A DNA stretch of 64,000 nucleotides from Kribbella sp. VKM Ac-2568 (GTDB lineage Bacteria > Actinomycetota > Actinomycetes > Propionibacteriales > Kribbellaceae). This document shows positions 34,960 to 43,977 of the stretch, piece by piece. Each line of letters starts with the position of its first letter. The stretch's first letter is position 1. The translations under genes and the position numbers were made by a program. The notes under the pieces are model-generated. The model was not told where the DNA came from, did not search any database, and saw only the letters and a list, made by a program, of their open reading frames with translations. The stretch is from NCBI RefSeq assembly GCF_004345365.1, contig NZ_SLVF01000006.1:434001-498000 (forward strand). The letters are read 5' to 3'.

Positions 34960-35431
34960 CTGAACGTCAACCTCCGGCCATCGGAGTCGAGCGACGTCCT
35001 CGGCACGCTGAAGAACGGCGGCCTGACCGCCTTCGACCTCAGCGGCAAGGAACTGCAGCACATCGCGACCCCGCCCGCGCCGACCCCGCACACCGAGCCC
35101 GGCGGTGCACCTCAGCGCGGACGCGGAAGGTCTCACCATCGCCTACCGCGGCGGCGCCAAGACTCTGTACGCGTCGAGCCAGGGCGACTCCACCTTCGCG
35201 GCCTACCGAATCGCGCCGAAGGGCCTGGAGTACCGGGCCGGGTTCCAGGTCGTGGACGGCAAGGCGGCGGACGGCGTACAGCACAGTGACGGCGCGGCGG
35301 TGACCACGCAGTCGCTAGGTTCTCGCTTCCCGCACGGCCTGCTCGCTGTGCATGACGGTGAGAACACGCTCGGTGACGGCGACCGATAGGGGACCAACTT
35401 CAAACTGGTACGGCTCGAGGAGGTGCCCTGA
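34960..35431 (+). pseudogene. Decayed beta-propeller phytase
   Basis: Two phytase fragments in different frames. The first, from 34960, reads LNVNLRPSESSDVLGTLKNG then GLTAFDLSGKELQHIATPPA and has no start. The second, from about 35105, reads VHLSADAEGLTIAYRGG, then TLYASSQGDSTFAAYR, DGVQHSDGAAV and SRFPHGLLAVHDGENT. An in-frame TAG follows at 35387, after which GTNFKLVRLEEVP is still readable up to the TGA at 35429. These match the first and last blades of bacterial 3-phytases (compare SSQG-N, FPKGLFVAQDG, NFKIV in the family). The signal peptide and the middle blades are missing, so the gene is dead through deletion, frameshift and a stop. Confidence 0.8.
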
Positions 35432-35788
35432 TCGGTACGCAGCTGTGACACATCTCGCACGGATCCCGTCGATGGCGTCACATCGGCGGGATTCAGGCGT
35501 GCGGACAGGCCTCGACCTGACCACTGAGTGGACTGGTGTCTCAGCGCGAGACGCCACCCGGTACCGGCGTACAAGTCCGCGTCCAGACAGTTAGCGGATC
35601 AACCAACCGGCTGGGTACGGTGTCCGGCAAGATGGGCAGTGATACCAGTGAGGAGGTTCACTGCCGAGCGGTGTGCATCAACCTGGATCCACGCGGTCCT
35701 GCCTGCGAAGCCTCACCCGGCTGGCTGGGCCGGGACCCGTGCAACGTTGCGGTCGCGGCGATCCCGCGCTCGAACCCGAGGAGTGCAT
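35432..35788 (+). other. Leader/promoter region of the 2-oxoacid dehydrogenase operon
   Basis: 357 bp between the phytase remnant and the E1alpha start. An 86-codon open frame (35536-35796) has no SD and atypical composition; I do not consider it a gene. A short inverted repeat GTCTC-GAGAC lies near 35533-35548. I see no identifiable operator or riboswitch. Confidence 0.4.
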
Positions 35789-36964
35789 GTGAGTGAGTCG
35801 GTGCCGGGCATTGCCCCGGAAGTGTTCGCGCCCGTGAAGGCGCCCGTCAGTCCCACCCAGGCCTCCGAGGAGGTCGAGTTCGTCCAGTTGCTGACGCCCG
35901 AAGGTGAGCGCGTCGAGCACCCGGACTACTCGTTCGACCTCGACGACGAGGCGGTCAAGGGGTTCTACCGGGACATGACCCTGGTCCGCCGGATCGACAC
36001 CGAGGCGACCGCCCTGCAGCGCCAGGGCGAGCTCGGCATCTGGGCCTCCCTGCTCGGCCAGGAGGCCGCGCAGATCGGCTCCGGCCGCGCGCTGAACAAG
36101 AAGGACATGGTCTTCCCGACCTACCGCGAGCACGGCGTCGCCTGGTGCCAGGGCGTCGACCCGCTCAACCTGCTCGGCCTGTTCCGCGGCGTCGACCAGG
36201 GCGCCTGGGACCCGCGCGACAACAACTTCCACCTCTACACGATCGTGATCGGCGCCCAGACGCTGCACGCGACCGGGTACGCGATGGGCCAGCAACGAGA
36301 TGGCGCAGTCGGCGGCGACCCTGACAATGACACGGACGGCGAGGCGACGATCGCGTACTTCGGCGACGGCGCCAGCAGCCAGGGTGACGTGAACGAGGCC
36401 TTCATCTACGCCTCCGTCTTCAACGCGCCGGTGGTCTTCTTCTGCCAGAACAACCAGTGGGCCATCTCGGAGCCGATCGACCGGCAGACCCGGATCCCGC
36501 TGTACCAGCGCGCCGCCGGCTTCGGCTTCCCCGGCGTCCGCGTCGACGGCAACGACGTACTGGCGACCTACGCGGTCACCCAGCAGGCGCTGAAGCGGGC
36601 CCGCGAGGGCAGCGGCCCGACGCTGGTCGAGGCCTACACCTACCGGATGGGCGCCCACACCACCTCCGACGACCCGACGAAGTACCGGCTGTCCGAGGAC
36701 CTGGAGTACTGGAAGCTCAAGGACCCGATCGAGCGGGTGAAGGCGTACCTGACCCGCTCCGCCGGTGTCGACTCCGACTTCTTCGACGCGATCGAGGCGG
36801 AGGCGGACGGGATCGCGGCCCGGCTGCGGGAGGGCTGCCTGTCCATGCCCGACCCGACGCTGACCGACTTCTTCGACCACGCGTACGTCGAGCAGACCCC
36901 GCAGCTGGCGGAGCAGAAGGCGCAGTACGCCGCCTACGCCGCCTCGTTCGAAGGGGAAAACTGA
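35789..36964 (+). CDS. bkdA: 2-oxoacid dehydrogenase E1 alpha subunit (branched-chain type)
   Basis: 391 residues from GTG 35789, with GAGGAG at 35778; GTG 35783 is two codons earlier. ThDP-binding motif GDGASSQGDVNEAF to NNQWAIS (about 188-228), substrate and phosphorylation-loop region YRMGAHTTSDDPTKYR near 290. It decarboxylates the 2-oxoacid together with the beta subunit. Sequence style fits the actinobacterial BkdA/PdhA group usually assigned to branched-chain 2-oxoacids; a pyruvate role cannot be excluded. One base separates it from the E1beta gene. Confidence 0.9.
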   Translation: MSESVPGIAPEVFAPVKAPVSPTQASEEVEFVQLLTPEGERVEHPDYSFDLDDEAVKGFYRDMTLVRRIDTEATALQRQGELGIWASLLGQEAAQIGSGRALNKKDMVFPTYREHGVAWCQGVDPLNLLGLFRGVDQGAWDPRDNNFHLYTIVIGAQTLHATGYAMGQQRDGAVGGDPDNDTDGEATIAYFGDGASSQGDVNEAFIYASVFNAPVVFFCQNNQWAISEPIDRQTRIPLYQRAAGFGFPGVRVDGNDVLATYAVTQQALKRAREGSGPTLVEAYTYRMGAHTTSDDPTKYRLSEDLEYWKLKDPIERVKAYLTRSAGVDSDFFDAIEAEADGIAARLREGCLSMPDPTLTDFFDHAYVEQTPQLAEQKAQYAAYAASFEGEN

Positions 36965-36965
36965 G

Positions 36966-37943
36966 ATGGCGAAGATCAGCCTCGGCAAGGGCATCAACAT
37001 GGGCCTGCGCGCAGCGATGGAGAACGACCCCAAGGTCCTGATCATGGGTGAGGACATCGGCAAGCTCGGCGGCGTCTTCCGGGTCACCGAGGGTCTGCAG
37101 AAGGACTTCGGCGAGGACCGGGTGATCGACACCCCGCTGGCCGAGTCCGGCATCATCGGCACCGCCGTCGGCCTCGCGCTGCGCGGCTACCGCCCGGTCT
37201 GCGAGATCCAGTTCGACGGGTTCGTCTTCCCGGCGTACGACCAGATCATCAACCAGGTCGCCAAGATGCACTACCGGTCGATGGGCAAGCTGAAGATGCC
37301 GATCGTGATCCGGATCCCGTTCGGCGGCGGCATCGGCGCGGTCGAGCACCACTCGGAGTCCCCGGAGACGCTGTTCGCGCACGTGGCCGGCCTCAAGGTG
37401 GTCGCCTGTGGCGACCCGGTCGACGCGTACTGGATGATCCAGCAGGCGATCGCCTCCGATGACCCGGTGGTGTTCTTCGAGCCGAAGCGCCGGTACCACG
37501 AGAAGGCGGAGCTGGACGAGAGCGCGGGCGCGACGTACCCGCTGTACAAGGCGAAGGTGGTCCGCGAGGGCACCGACGCCACGCTGTTCTGCTACGGCCC
37601 CATGGTGAAGACCTGCCTGCAGGCGGCCGAGGCCGCGCTCGAGGACGGCCGCAACCTGGAGGTCGTCGACCTGCGCACGATCGCGCCGCTGGACCTGGCG
37701 ACGATCTTCGAGTCGGTGAAGAAGACGCGCCGGGCGGTTGTCGTGCACGAGGCGCCGCTGTCCCTCGGCACCGGCTCCGAGCTCGCCGCCCGGGTCACCG
37801 AGGAGTGCTTCTACCACCTGGAAGCGCCCGTACTGCGGGTCGCCGGGTTCGACACCCCCTACCCGCCCTCGCGGATGGAGGAGGAGTACCTGCCCGACCT
37901 GGACCGGGTGCTCGAGGGTGTCGACCGCGTGATGGAGTACTGA
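36966..37943 (+). CDS. bkdB: 2-oxoacid dehydrogenase E1 beta subunit
   Basis: 325 residues, the usual family length. Motifs: IMGEDIGKLGGVFRVTEGLQKDFGEDRVIDTPLAESGIIGTAVGLALRGYRPVCEIQF and HHSESPETLFAHVAGLKVV, with the C-terminal transketolase domain VVDLRTIAPLD. Forms the alpha2beta2 E1 with the preceding gene. Its TGA overlaps the E2 start ATG by one base. Confidence 0.94.
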   Translation: MAKISLGKGINMGLRAAMENDPKVLIMGEDIGKLGGVFRVTEGLQKDFGEDRVIDTPLAESGIIGTAVGLALRGYRPVCEIQFDGFVFPAYDQIINQVAKMHYRSMGKLKMPIVIRIPFGGGIGAVEHHSESPETLFAHVAGLKVVACGDPVDAYWMIQQAIASDDPVVFFEPKRRYHEKAELDESAGATYPLYKAKVVREGTDATLFCYGPMVKTCLQAAEAALEDGRNLEVVDLRTIAPLDLATIFESVKKTRRAVVVHEAPLSLGTGSELAARVTEECFYHLEAPVLRVAGFDTPYPPSRMEEEYLPDLDRVLEGVDRVMEY

Positions 37944-39421
37944 TGGGCATCCAGCAGTTCCGCCTCCCCGACGTGGGAGAGGGCCTGGTCGAGGCAGAGA
38001 TCGTCAGCTGGAAGGTCAAGGCCGGTGACACGGTCAAGCTGAACGACACGATCGTCGAGATCGAGACCGCCAAGTCGCTGGTCGAGCTGCCGGTGCCGTT
38101 CGCCGGCGTGGTCACCGAGCTTCTGGTGCCCGAGGGCGAGACGGTCCCGGTCGGTACGCCGATCATCTCCGTGCAGACGGGTGAGGCCGCACCGGGCGAC
38201 CTGGCCCCGCCGGTCGGCGAGGGCACCGTCAACGAGGACATGATCCCCGTGATCCCCGACTCCGACGGCGAGGAGATCGAGGCCGGCAAGATCGGGGGCG
38301 CCGCCCCCGGCGGCCGTACGGCGGTCCTGGTCGGCTACGGCCCGAAGACCACCGAAGCCAAGCGCCGCCCCCGCAAGGGCGCGGGCACACCGGCTCCCGT
38401 GGAGGCTGCTCCCGCGCCGGTCGCTCCCGCACAGAGTGCGCCCGCCCACTCGCCCTCGACGGCAGACGATGCGCAACTCGCCCGGCAAGCTCTCGTTGCT
38501 GAAGGCAACGAGGCTGGGGGATCGCTGCACGTGCTGGCGAAGCCGCCGGTGCGGAAGCTGGCCAAGGATCTGGGCATCGACCTGGCGTCGGTGACCGCGA
38601 CCGGGCCGGGCGGGATCATCACCCGGGCCGACGTCGAAGGGCACGCGGCGGGTGCGGCAGGCTCGGCGCCGGCCGCGGCTCCCGCAGCTGTTGCGGCGCC
38701 GGTTGCCGCTCCGGTGGCGGGGCAGCTGGAGACCCGGATCCCGGTCAAGGGTGTGCAGAAGGTGATGGCCCAGGCGATGGTGAACAGTGCGTTCACCGCG
38801 CCGCACGTCACCGAGTGGATCACCGTCGACGTCAGCGCCACGATGGAACTCGTCGAGCGGCTGAAGAGCGACAAGGCGTTCCGCGACCTGCGCGTCTCGC
38901 CCCTGCTGATCGTGGCGAAGGCGGTCACGCTGGCGGCCCGCCGTACGCCGATCATCAACGCGGCGTGGGACGAGGCGGCCCAGGAGATCGTGCTCAAGCA
39001 CTCGGTGAACCTCGGCATCGCCGCGGCCACCCCGCGCGGGCTGATCGTGCCGAACATCAAGGGCGCCGACGCGATGACGCTGCCCGAGCTGTGCGCCGCC
39101 CTGAACGACCTGGTCGCGGTGGCGCGGGAGGGCAAGACCCAGCCGGCCGACCAGGCGGGCGGTTCGTTCACGATCACCAATGTGGGCGTGTTCGGGGTCG
39201 ACGCCGGGACGCCGATCATCAACCCGGGCGAGGCCGCGATCCTGGCCTTCGGGGCGGTCCGCAAGCAGCCGTGGGTGGTGGATGACGAGATCGTCCCGCG
39301 CTGGATCACCACGCTCGCGCTGTCCTTCGACCACCGCCTGATCGACGGCGAGAAGGGCTCCACCTTCCTCGCCGACGTCGCCGCGATCCTCGAGGACCCG
39401 GCCCGTGCCCTGATGTTCTGA
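37943..39421 (+). CDS. bkdC: 2-oxoacid dehydrogenase E2, dihydrolipoamide acyltransferase
   Basis: 492 residues from ATG 37943. Lipoyl domain 1-80 with the lipoylated Lys in IETAKSLVE (about 44), an Ala/Pro linker, a peripheral subunit-binding domain (about 195-230: VRKLAKDLGIDLASVTATGPGGIITRADV), a second Ala/Pro-rich linker and the catalytic domain (about 260-490) ending in the active-site SFDHRLIDGEKGSTFL (His in DHRLIDG). Single lipoyl domain. No E3 gene follows, so lipoamide dehydrogenase must come from elsewhere. Confidence 0.94.
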   Translation: MGIQQFRLPDVGEGLVEAEIVSWKVKAGDTVKLNDTIVEIETAKSLVELPVPFAGVVTELLVPEGETVPVGTPIISVQTGEAAPGDLAPPVGEGTVNEDMIPVIPDSDGEEIEAGKIGGAAPGGRTAVLVGYGPKTTEAKRRPRKGAGTPAPVEAAPAPVAPAQSAPAHSPSTADDAQLARQALVAEGNEAGGSLHVLAKPPVRKLAKDLGIDLASVTATGPGGIITRADVEGHAAGAAGSAPAAAPAAVAAPVAAPVAGQLETRIPVKGVQKVMAQAMVNSAFTAPHVTEWITVDVSATMELVERLKSDKAFRDLRVSPLLIVAKAVTLAARRTPIINAAWDEAAQEIVLKHSVNLGIAAATPRGLIVPNIKGADAMTLPELCAALNDLVAVAREGKTQPADQAGGSFTITNVGVFGVDAGTPIINPGEAAILAFGAVRKQPWVVDDEIVPRWITTLALSFDHRLIDGEKGSTFLADVAAILEDPARALMF

Positions 39422-39449
39422 GCTGTACCGATGCTCTGAGCTGTACTCC

Positions 39450-39483
39450 GAGACCCCGGGCGGATCCATCCACCCGGGGTCTC
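39450..39483. terminator. Terminator after the bkd operon
   Basis: GAGACCCCGGG (39450-39460), 12-nt loop, CCCGGGGTCTC (39473-39483), an 11-bp perfect stem, 29 bases after the E2 stop. Confidence 0.82.
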
Positions 39484-39545
39484 GTCACGTCCGGCGCCGG
39501 CTAACTCAGTGGTGATGAGGGACTCTGCCGGGAGAGGGTGGTGGG

Positions 39546-40379
39546 GTGGCGGTCTTGATAGCGGTGCTCGGGGCGGCCGTTCTGCACGCCGTGTGGAACG
39601 CGATGGCCCACGGGGTGCCCGACCGGCTGGCCGGGTTCGCGCTGCTCGGCTTGTCGTCGGGGCTGTGCGGACTGGTCGCCGTCTCCGTGACCGGGCTGCC
39701 GCCGGCTAACACCTGGCCGTACATCGTCGCCTCGGTGCTGATCCACCTCGCGTACTACGGCGGCCTGCTCGCGTCGTACCAGCTCGGGCAGTTCAGCCAG
39801 GTCTACCCACTGGCCCGCGGTACGTCGCCCTGGGTGGTCGCCGTCATCGCGATCGTCGTGCTGCACCAGGCGCCCGTACCGCTGGAGCTCGCCGGAGTGC
39901 TGCTGATCTCGGCCGGGCTGATCGCGCTCGTGTTCATCGGCGGACGACCCTCGCGGCGGCAGACACCCGCACTGCTGGCCGCCTTCGCGACCGGGCTCAC
40001 CATCGCGGCGTACACGGTGGTCGACGGAGTCGCCGTCCACAAGCTCCCCCTGGCGACGTACATGGGCTGGGTCTTCATGCTGCAGGGGCTGGTCGTGCCG
40101 CTCGCGGTGTTCTGCTGGCGCGGGCCGGGCTTCCTGACCCAGGAGCGACGCCACGTGTACGCCGGACTCGGCGGCGGGCTGGTCTCGATGGTCGCGTACG
40201 GGCTGGTCCTGTGGGCGCAGCAGCGCGGGACGCTCGCGTCGATCGCGGCCCTGCGGGAGACGAGCATCATCTTCGGGGCGATCATCGGCGCGCTGTTCTT
40301 CGGCGAGCGGTTCGGCCCGAAACGCGCCATCGCCGCGGCCATCGTGGTCGCAGGCATCGTGCTGATCAGCACGCAGTAG
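39546..40379 (+). CDS. EamA/DMT family transporter
   Basis: 277 residues from GTG 39546 with GGGAGAGGGTGG upstream. Ten short membrane helices: LIAVLGAAVLHAVWNAMAHG at the start (the AVWNA motif of this DMT subgroup), YQLGQFSQVYPLARGTSPWVVAVIAIVV, and at the end RETSIIFGAIIGALFFGERFGPKRAIAAAIVVAGIVLI. Small-metabolite exporter of unknown specificity. Confidence 0.88.
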   Translation: MAVLIAVLGAAVLHAVWNAMAHGVPDRLAGFALLGLSSGLCGLVAVSVTGLPPANTWPYIVASVLIHLAYYGGLLASYQLGQFSQVYPLARGTSPWVVAVIAIVVLHQAPVPLELAGVLLISAGLIALVFIGGRPSRRQTPALLAAFATGLTIAAYTVVDGVAVHKLPLATYMGWVFMLQGLVVPLAVFCWRGPGFLTQERRHVYAGLGGGLVSMVAYGLVLWAQQRGTLASIAALRETSIIFGAIIGALFFGERFGPKRAIAAAIVVAGIVLISTQ

Positions 40380-40395
40380 GGCCCTGGGTAAATAG

Positions 40396-40431
40396 GAGAA
40401 AGGGGGCCCCGGGCGGGGGACCCCCTCTCTC
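40396..40431. terminator. Shared terminator between EamA and protease genes
   Basis: GAGAAAGGGGGCCCC (40396-40410) pairs with GGGGACCCCCTCTCTC (40416-40431) with one bulge. The minus-strand exit TTTCTCCTATTTACC is T-rich, favouring termination of the protease transcript. Confidence 0.7.
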
Positions 40432-40454
40432 AGTCCTGCGACGCAGGGCCTAGC

Positions 40455-41912
40455 TCACCAGAAGCGCTTGACCGCGTCGAGGGAGTCGGCGATGCCTTCA
40501 CCGAAGAACGCGTTGTTCGCCGTGGTGCCGGTGCACCGCGCGTCCGGAGTGGTCGGGCACGCGGTGTCGTCGGCCTGGCGGCGCAGCGCGGACTCCAGGT
40601 CGCGCGGGCCCCACCACGGGTGGGTCGACTTCATCAGCGCGGCGATCCCTGTGACGTGCGGCGACGCCATCGACGTACCGCTCATGTTGCCGTAGCCGCC
40701 GCCCGGCAGCGTGGACAGGATGCTGCTGCCCGGGGCCGCGACGTCGATCTTGTTCAGGCCGAAGTTGGAGAAGCTGCTCCGCAGCCGAGCCTGGGTGGTG
40801 CTGGCCACCGTGATCACGCCGGGGAGCTCGGTCGGCATGTCGAGGCAGTCGTTGTTGATCTGCCGCGGCACCGGGGTGGTGTCGTTCGGGCTGCCGTTGT
40901 CCGTGGTCTTGTTGGCCAGGTCGTAGTTCGAGTTGCCGGCCGCCGCGACCGAGAGCACGCCGCGCTTGGTGGCGAAGGCGACCGCCCGGCGGACCGCTTC
41001 CTGGACCGCGCCCTGGTCGCCGTTGTCCTTGCACCAGAACTCGAACGGGTCGATGAAGTAGCTGTGGTTGGTCACGTCCATGTGGTGCTCGGCGGCCCAG
41101 ACGAACCCGCAGATCGAGTACTCCGGGTAGATGAAGCCGTCGTCGTTCACGACCTTCACCGAGGCGATCCGGACGCCCGGGGCGACGCCGACGATGCCGA
41201 TGCCGTTGCGGGCGGCGGCGATCGTGCCGGCCACGTGGGTGCCGTGCGAGCTGGTGGTCGGCCGCCAGGCGCCGGCGGTGGTGTCCGGCACGCCGTTGTT
41301 GACGCAGTTCACCGAGTCCTCGGCGTCGAAGTTCGGCGCCAGGTCCGGGTGCGTGTCGTCCACGCCGCTGTCGTTGACGCCGACGAGGATCCGGCGCGAG
41401 CCGTCGGTCACCTTGTGCGCCTGGTCCGCCTTGATCTGGACCATGTCCCACTGGTCGACCTCACGCGGATCCGGCGCCGGGGTGGCCTCGCCCGCGTTGA
41501 GCCCCTTGGCCGCGGCGGCCTTCTTGGCGGTGCCGACCGGGCCTTCGCTGACGGGCGCGGTCCGGGTGGCGCCGACCGATTGGATGTCGCGGCCGTTCTT
41601 CTCGGCCCGGACGTCGGCGCGGAAGTCCGGGTTGGTCGACTGGGCGATCACGACGCCGAGCTGGTCGTAGGACTGCACGACGGTGCCGCCGGCCGCCGCG
41701 ATCGCCTTCTCGGCCTTCTTCACGTGGCCGTGGTCGGCGCGGGTGTTGACGACGTAGTTCATCAGCGGGCCGGGCTCGGCCGCGCTTGCGGACGAACCAG
41801 CCGGAGAGACGGGTACGGCCTGGGCGGCCGTGACGGTACCGGTCGCGGTGAAGGCTAGAGCCGCCACGGCGAGGCCGGCACTGAGCCGGCGGGTACGGGA
41901 GCTTCGGGACAA
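40455..41912 (-). CDS. Secreted S8 subtilisin-like serine protease
   Basis: 485 residues from a TTG at 41912 preceded by GAGGAGAG. Signal peptide 1-31 (cleavage near AQA), an I9-like propeptide (about 50-140: MNYVVNTRADHGHVKKAEKAIAAAGG), then the subtilisin domain with catalytic Asp (GVNDSGVDDTHPDL), His (SSHGTHVAGT) and Ser (GTSMASPHVTG). Oxyanion Asn lies in AAGNSNYD. Several Cys (SVNCVNN, NDCLDMP, DTACPTTPDARCTG) suggest disulfides. Stand-alone extracellular protease. Confidence 0.93.
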   Translation of the reverse strand: MSRSSRTRRLSAGLAVAALAFTATGTVTAAQAVPVSPAGSSASAAEPGPLMNYVVNTRADHGHVKKAEKAIAAAGGTVVQSYDQLGVVIAQSTNPDFRADVRAEKNGRDIQSVGATRTAPVSEGPVGTAKKAAAAKGLNAGEATPAPDPREVDQWDMVQIKADQAHKVTDGSRRILVGVNDSGVDDTHPDLAPNFDAEDSVNCVNNGVPDTTAGAWRPTTSSHGTHVAGTIAAARNGIGIVGVAPGVRIASVKVVNDDGFIYPEYSICGFVWAAEHHMDVTNHSYFIDPFEFWCKDNGDQGAVQEAVRRAVAFATKRGVLSVAAAGNSNYDLANKTTDNGSPNDTTPVPRQINNDCLDMPTELPGVITVASTTQARLRSSFSNFGLNKIDVAAPGSSILSTLPGGGYGNMSGTSMASPHVTGIAALMKSTHPWWGPRDLESALRRQADDTACPTTPDARCTGTTANNAFFGEGIADSLDAVKRFW

Positions 41913-42112
41913 GTTCTCTCCTCGGGGGCGAATCGCGAGCTGGACGGGAACGCTGCCCGTGACTCTAGGACCCCGCGCCCCTCCCGGAGCCGTTCAACCC
42001 CCAACACACGGGAAACCCTGCAGCCGTCACTACCCACGGTCCCTACCGTCACCCTCGGCGACCGGAGTGCGCGGCTGTCTACGCAGGGCGGCGGGGCCTG
42101 GGACTTGATCTG

Positions 42113-43009
42113 TCACCGCAAGGCGGCGGCCTGGGCCTTGATGAAATCGCTGGCAGAGCGTGGGGTGATGCCACGCTGTCGCAGCGGCGAGTCATCCCAG
42201 GTGACCCGGATCAGATCCTGGGCGAGCCCGGCGCCGAACACCGCGGACACCGCGTCGTTGGACCGCCTGAAAACCACCAGTCCGATCCGTGCCACCCCGC
42301 GAGCCAGATGCTGTCGCTTGATCGTCCGGCCGAGGGCTCGCTCGGCGACGTCGGCCGCCTCGTTGCGGCTGAGGGCCTCCGGGCCGCCGAACTCGATCAG
42401 CGCCGGCGGGTCCGCCTCGACCGCGACGGCCGCGAGCAGGGCGGCCACGTCGTCCGTACTCACCCACCTCACCGGGTTCGTGCCCTTGCCGATGATCGAC
42501 ACCTTCCGCGCAGCCAGGTCGAAGCGCCCCAGGGGACCGAGGTGCACCTCCTGGAAGGCGTCCGGCCGGACGATCACCGTCCGCATGGTCGAGGTGGCCA
42601 GCCGTCGCTCGACCGCGACTTTCGCGTGCTCCAGCGGAGACCCTTGTCCCTTGCCGGCTCCGGCGTACGAGACGTAGACGAACCGCTCGACCCCGGCCCG
42701 CTCGGCGGCATCGACCAGTGCCGTCATCCCGTCTTCGTCGACCTCGCGCATGGTCGGATGACGCGCTCCGGCGAGCCGGCGGGCGATCACCGTCGCGGTC
42801 GCGACCACCACAGTCACACCCGCGCAGGCACCCGGCAGACTGATCGGATCGGTGAGGTCGCCCCGCACGATCTCCACGCCGGCTGCCCGCAACCCGCTGT
42901 CATCGGTCCCGGCGCGGACCAGACACCGCACGACCTCGCCCCGCCCCCGCAGCAGCGCGACCACGCGCCCGCCCAGCTGCCCGGTCCCACCCACCACCAG
43001 AATCGCCAT
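42113..43009 (-). CDS. NmrA-like NAD(P)-binding protein
   Basis: 298 residues from ATG 43009 (MAILVVGGTGQLGGRVV). Atypical SDR of the NmrA/YtfG kind: Rossmann loop GGTGQLG, RCLVRAG, DLTDPISLPGACAGVTVVV, FVYVSYAGAGKG, then STDDVAALLAAV. No catalytic YxxxK is obvious, so it may sense or reduce a nucleotide-linked substrate. Stand-alone. Confidence 0.85.
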   Translation of the reverse strand: MAILVVGGTGQLGGRVVALLRGRGEVVRCLVRAGTDDSGLRAAGVEIVRGDLTDPISLPGACAGVTVVVATATVIARRLAGARHPTMREVDEDGMTALVDAAERAGVERFVYVSYAGAGKGQGSPLEHAKVAVERRLATSTMRTVIVRPDAFQEVHLGPLGRFDLAARKVSIIGKGTNPVRWVSTDDVAALLAAVAVEADPPALIEFGGPEALSRNEAADVAERALGRTIKRQHLARGVARIGLVVFRRSNDAVSAVFGAGLAQDLIRVTWDDSPLRQRGITPRSASDFIKAQAAALR

Positions 43010-43173
43010 GCTGCCCACCCCCGGCAGCTTCAGAATGATCCCGCCCCACCAGCCCGTCAACGCACCCGGCTGTCCACAGCGGCCCACATCTGTGGACCGG
43101 CCTGTGGACAACTTCTCTGAGCTGGGAACAAACGAGCGCTCGAACTGTTGTGGCTAGGATAAATACAACAAAG

Positions 43174-43186
43174 ATACGTGCGGTAT
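43174..43186 (+). promoter_or_regulatory. Candidate operator upstream of the GntR-MFS operon
   Basis: Inverted repeat ATAC-GTGCG-GTAT 15-27 bases before the GTG start, downstream of an A/T-rich TAGGAT box (43155-43160) that could be the -10. Position suits autoregulation by the GntR protein. Confidence 0.4.
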
Positions 43187-43200
43187 AGGTGAGGAGTGCG

Positions 43201-43977
43201 GTGGATAGCGGGGCGGCCGATGGTGAATCGGCGAGTGTGGGGACGGCGGAAACAGCGCCGGAGGACGTGGGGCCGGCGGGGTTCGAGCTGGGGGATGAGA
43301 CGACCGAGATCGCTCGGATTGTCGCGGCGGCCGAGCCGGGGGTCGAGAAGATCCCCGCGGCGGAGCGCGTCTACGCCTATGTGAAGGCAGCGATCCTGGA
43401 CCGGGTCTACCCCGGCGGCGAACTGCTCACCGAAGGTGAGCTCGCTACAGCGGTAGGTGTCTCCCGTACTCCGGTCCGCGAGGCGCTGCTGCGGCTGGAA
43501 GAGTCCGGGCTGGTCAAGCTCTACCCGAAGAAGGGCGCGCTGGTCCTGCCGGTGCTGGCCCAGGAGGTCAACGACGTCCTGGAGGCGCGCGAGCTGATCG
43601 AGACGCATGCCGCCGCGAAGGTGTGGCCGCGCCGCAAGCAACTGGCCGCCACCCTCGAGCCGCTCGTGCAGGAGATGCGCAAGCACCGCCGGGCGGGCGA
43701 CGCCAAGAGCTTCCTGGAGGCCGACCGGGCCTTCCACGAGGCGATCGTGGGTGCCGCCGGCAACGAGATCCTCGCCAAGCTCTACAACAGTCTGCGCGAC
43801 CGGCAGGTCCGGATGGGCGTCCCCGGCATCGAAGTACAGCCGGCCCGGATGGAGCGCTCGATCGGCGCGCACCAGGAGATGATCGACGCTCTCGGCGGGA
43901 ACAGCGCCAAGCGGTTCCGCGACCTCGTCATCGACCACATCCATGTCGCCGCGACGGATCTGCGGGGCATGCAGTGA
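43201..43977 (+). CDS. GntR family regulator, FCD subfamily
   Basis: 258 residues from GTG 43201 with GAGGAG at 43191. An unusually long acidic N-terminal extension (1-50) precedes the winged helix (about 53-120: AERVYAYVKAAILDRVYPGGELLTEGELATAVGVSRTPVREALLRLEESGLVKLYPKKGALV) and FCD domain (about 125-250: LIETHAAAKVW, EADRAFHEAIVGAAGN, SIGAHQEMIDAL). It overlaps the MFS gene by GTGA and very likely controls it. Confidence 0.88.
   Translation: MDSGAADGESASVGTAETAPEDVGPAGFELGDETTEIARIVAAAEPGVEKIPAAERVYAYVKAAILDRVYPGGELLTEGELATAVGVSRTPVREALLRLEESGLVKLYPKKGALVLPVLAQEVNDVLEARELIETHAAAKVWPRRKQLAATLEPLVQEMRKHRRAGDAKSFLEADRAFHEAIVGAAGNEILAKLYNSLRDRQVRMGVPGIEVQPARMERSIGAHQEMIDALGGNSAKRFRDLVIDHIHVAATDLRGMQ

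Noticed and set aside
35536..35796. 86-codon ORF upstream of the E1alpha gene
   Set aside because: No ribosome site, unnatural composition, and it overlaps the E1alpha start.
35789..39421. Assignment of the operon to pyruvate dehydrogenase
   Set aside because: Two-subunit E1 plus single-lipoyl E2 fits the actinobacterial branched-chain type better, since the main actinobacterial pyruvate E1 is usually the single-chain AceE; not decisive.
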